Source: Exiguobacterium sp. TNDT2 (GTDB taxonomy: Bacteria > Bacillota > Bacilli > Exiguobacteriales > Exiguobacteriaceae). Taken from it: a stretch of DNA of 39,365 nucleotides. The notes below the pieces were generated by a model, which saw only the letters and a program-made list of their open reading frames with translations, did no database searches and had not been told where the DNA came from. The position numbers and the translations under genes were made by a program. The stretch covers positions 1 through 39,365 of the forward strand of contig NZ_QLVE01000029.1 in NCBI RefSeq assembly GCF_003331145.1, in the 5' to 3' direction. This document shows, in pieces, positions 39,065 through 39,365 of this stretch. Position 1 is the stretch's first letter. Each line of letters opens with the position of its first letter.

Positions 39065-39091
39065 TGGTCCCATATCCACGGGCTGACTCTG

Positions 39092-39128
39092 TGACAAATA
39101 TAACGAACATAAGTTCGTTATTATGTCA
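39092..39128. promoter_or_regulatory. Palindrome with LexA-box-like core upstream of tnpB
   Basis: TGACA...TGTCA flanks a 9-bp perfect stem ATAACGAAC/GTTCGTTAT with loop ATAA. The core CGAACATAAGTTCG (39104-39117) matches the Bacillus LexA (DinR) box CGAACRNRYGTTYG at 13 of 14 positions. It lies about 90 bp upstream of tnpB. It could be an SOS operator or the left-end hairpin recognised by a TnpA transposase. Confidence 0.45.
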
Positions 39129-39204
39129 GATTTCCCTTCCCCCATCGCGGGTATCGGATGAGGAAGGCGTTCATCACAATCATTGGCCGAGAGGAGGGAG
39201 AAAC

Positions 39205-39365
39205 ATGTTGAAGGGCTATAAATACCGGCTCCACCCGACCGTGGCACAGGCTGAGTTCTTGATCAAGACGATCGGCTGCGCCCGCTTCGTCTACAACAAG
39301 CTGCTCGAGGACCGCATCACCATCCACGAGGAGGCGAAGGCGGGCGGCGGGCCGAAACGGAAGCC
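39205..39365 (+). CDS. tnpB: TnpB family RNA-guided nuclease of an IS200/IS605-type element (partial, 5' end)
   Basis: Only the first 53 codons are inside the window. They read MLKGYKYRLHPT, then a helix, then GCARFVYNKLLEDRI, the classical TnpB/OrfB start (YKYRLYPT...Q...F...GC.RFVYN). TnpB is an omegaRNA-guided DNA endonuclease, ancestor of Cas12, that helps keep the element at its donor site. GGAGGGAG precedes ATG 39205. The RuvC and zinc-finger parts and the element's right end lie beyond the window. No tnpA is seen on this side. Confidence 0.9.
   Translation, partial: MLKGYKYRLHPTVAQAEFLIKTIGCARFVYNKLLEDRITIHEEAKAGGGPKRK

Noticed and set aside
38846-39247. 133-codon minus-strand open frame across the TnpB element end
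   Set aside because: It runs through the hairpin and palindrome, has no ribosome binding site and overlaps the epimerase frame; it is a chance frame.
1-39365. CRISPR array or phage-defence cluster
   Set aside because: No series of regularly spaced repeats, Cas genes or recognisable defence genes; the TnpB gene belongs to a transposon.

Overview
The window is chromosomal DNA of a low- to mid-GC Bacillota bacterium, most likely Exiguobacterium or a close relative. This rests on strong AGGAGG-type ribosome binding sites, Bacillus-style -35/-10 promoters, rho-independent terminators between almost all genes, and a Bacillus-type gene set (RocD, tandem CrcB, CadA with a CadC-like repressor, YitT, YkvA, PspC, LCP protein, YhfH-like small protein, CYP152 peroxygenase). 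No rRNA, CRISPR array or prophage is visible. About 38 genes, one tRNA and two transposable elements are supported.

Layout. 1-5 kb: amino-acid antiporter with ArgR-like boxes, a PAS-PAS-GGDEF-EAL protein with a broken GGDEF motif, and ornithine aminotransferase. 5-8.6 kb: two CrcB fluoride channel subunits, a 52-residue YhfH-like zinc-ribbon protein, an ArsR/CadC-type sensor and a CadA-type metal ATPase. 8.6-17.8 kb: an orphan 4HB sensor-like protein, a GH13 maltosyltransferase-like enzyme, a membrane PAS-GGDEF-EAL protein, YitT, YkvA, M29 aminopeptidase, esterase. 17.8-24 kb: TetR plus paired SMR exporters, a GNAT, tRNA-Val(GAC) with a structured trailer, DUF554, P5C reductase, YidD, AGCS symporter, K+ channel. 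24-27.8 kb: CYP152 P450 and an SDR protein, separated by an IS1182-like element. 27.9-33 kb: GNAT, PopT/DUF368, ICMT-like methyltransferase, a divergent Fur-controlled siderophore ATPase/ferredoxin reductase pair, methylmalonyl-CoA epimerase-like protein. 33-35.7 kb: a more AT-rich stretch of poorly recognised genes and a small-RNA candidate. 35.8-39.4 kb: LCP protein, NAD(P)-binding protein, PspC, and a LacX-like epimerase whose 5' end is cut by a TnpB-bearing IS605-type element running off the window.

The most notable points: (1) the IS1182-like element sits inside a palindromic terminator and is flanked by 22-bp direct copies of the whole hairpin, with the stop codons of both host genes and of the transposase lying in the copies; its transposase is split at a perfect A_AAA_AAG slippery site followed by a stem-loop. 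(2) The end of the TnpB element carries a hairpin resembling the right end/omegaRNA scaffold of TnpB elements, but pointing away from tnpB into the interrupted gene, and a LexA-box-like palindrome lies just upstream of tnpB. (3) Convergent gene pairs throughout the window share a single palindromic terminator that often contains both stop codons; one has a 28-bp perfect stem. (4) Two divergent promoters each carry their own Fur box. (5) A C-rich, terminator-ended transcript near 34.7 kb looks like a trans-acting sRNA or 3'UTR-derived RNA.

Physiologically the region combines arginine/ornithine/proline metabolism (antiporter, RocD, ProC), c-di-GMP turnover, toxic ion and drug export (CrcB, CadA, SMR), Fur-controlled iron acquisition and envelope maintenance (PopT, LCP, YidD, PspC). 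All family assignments come from reading motifs by eye; no database search was run.
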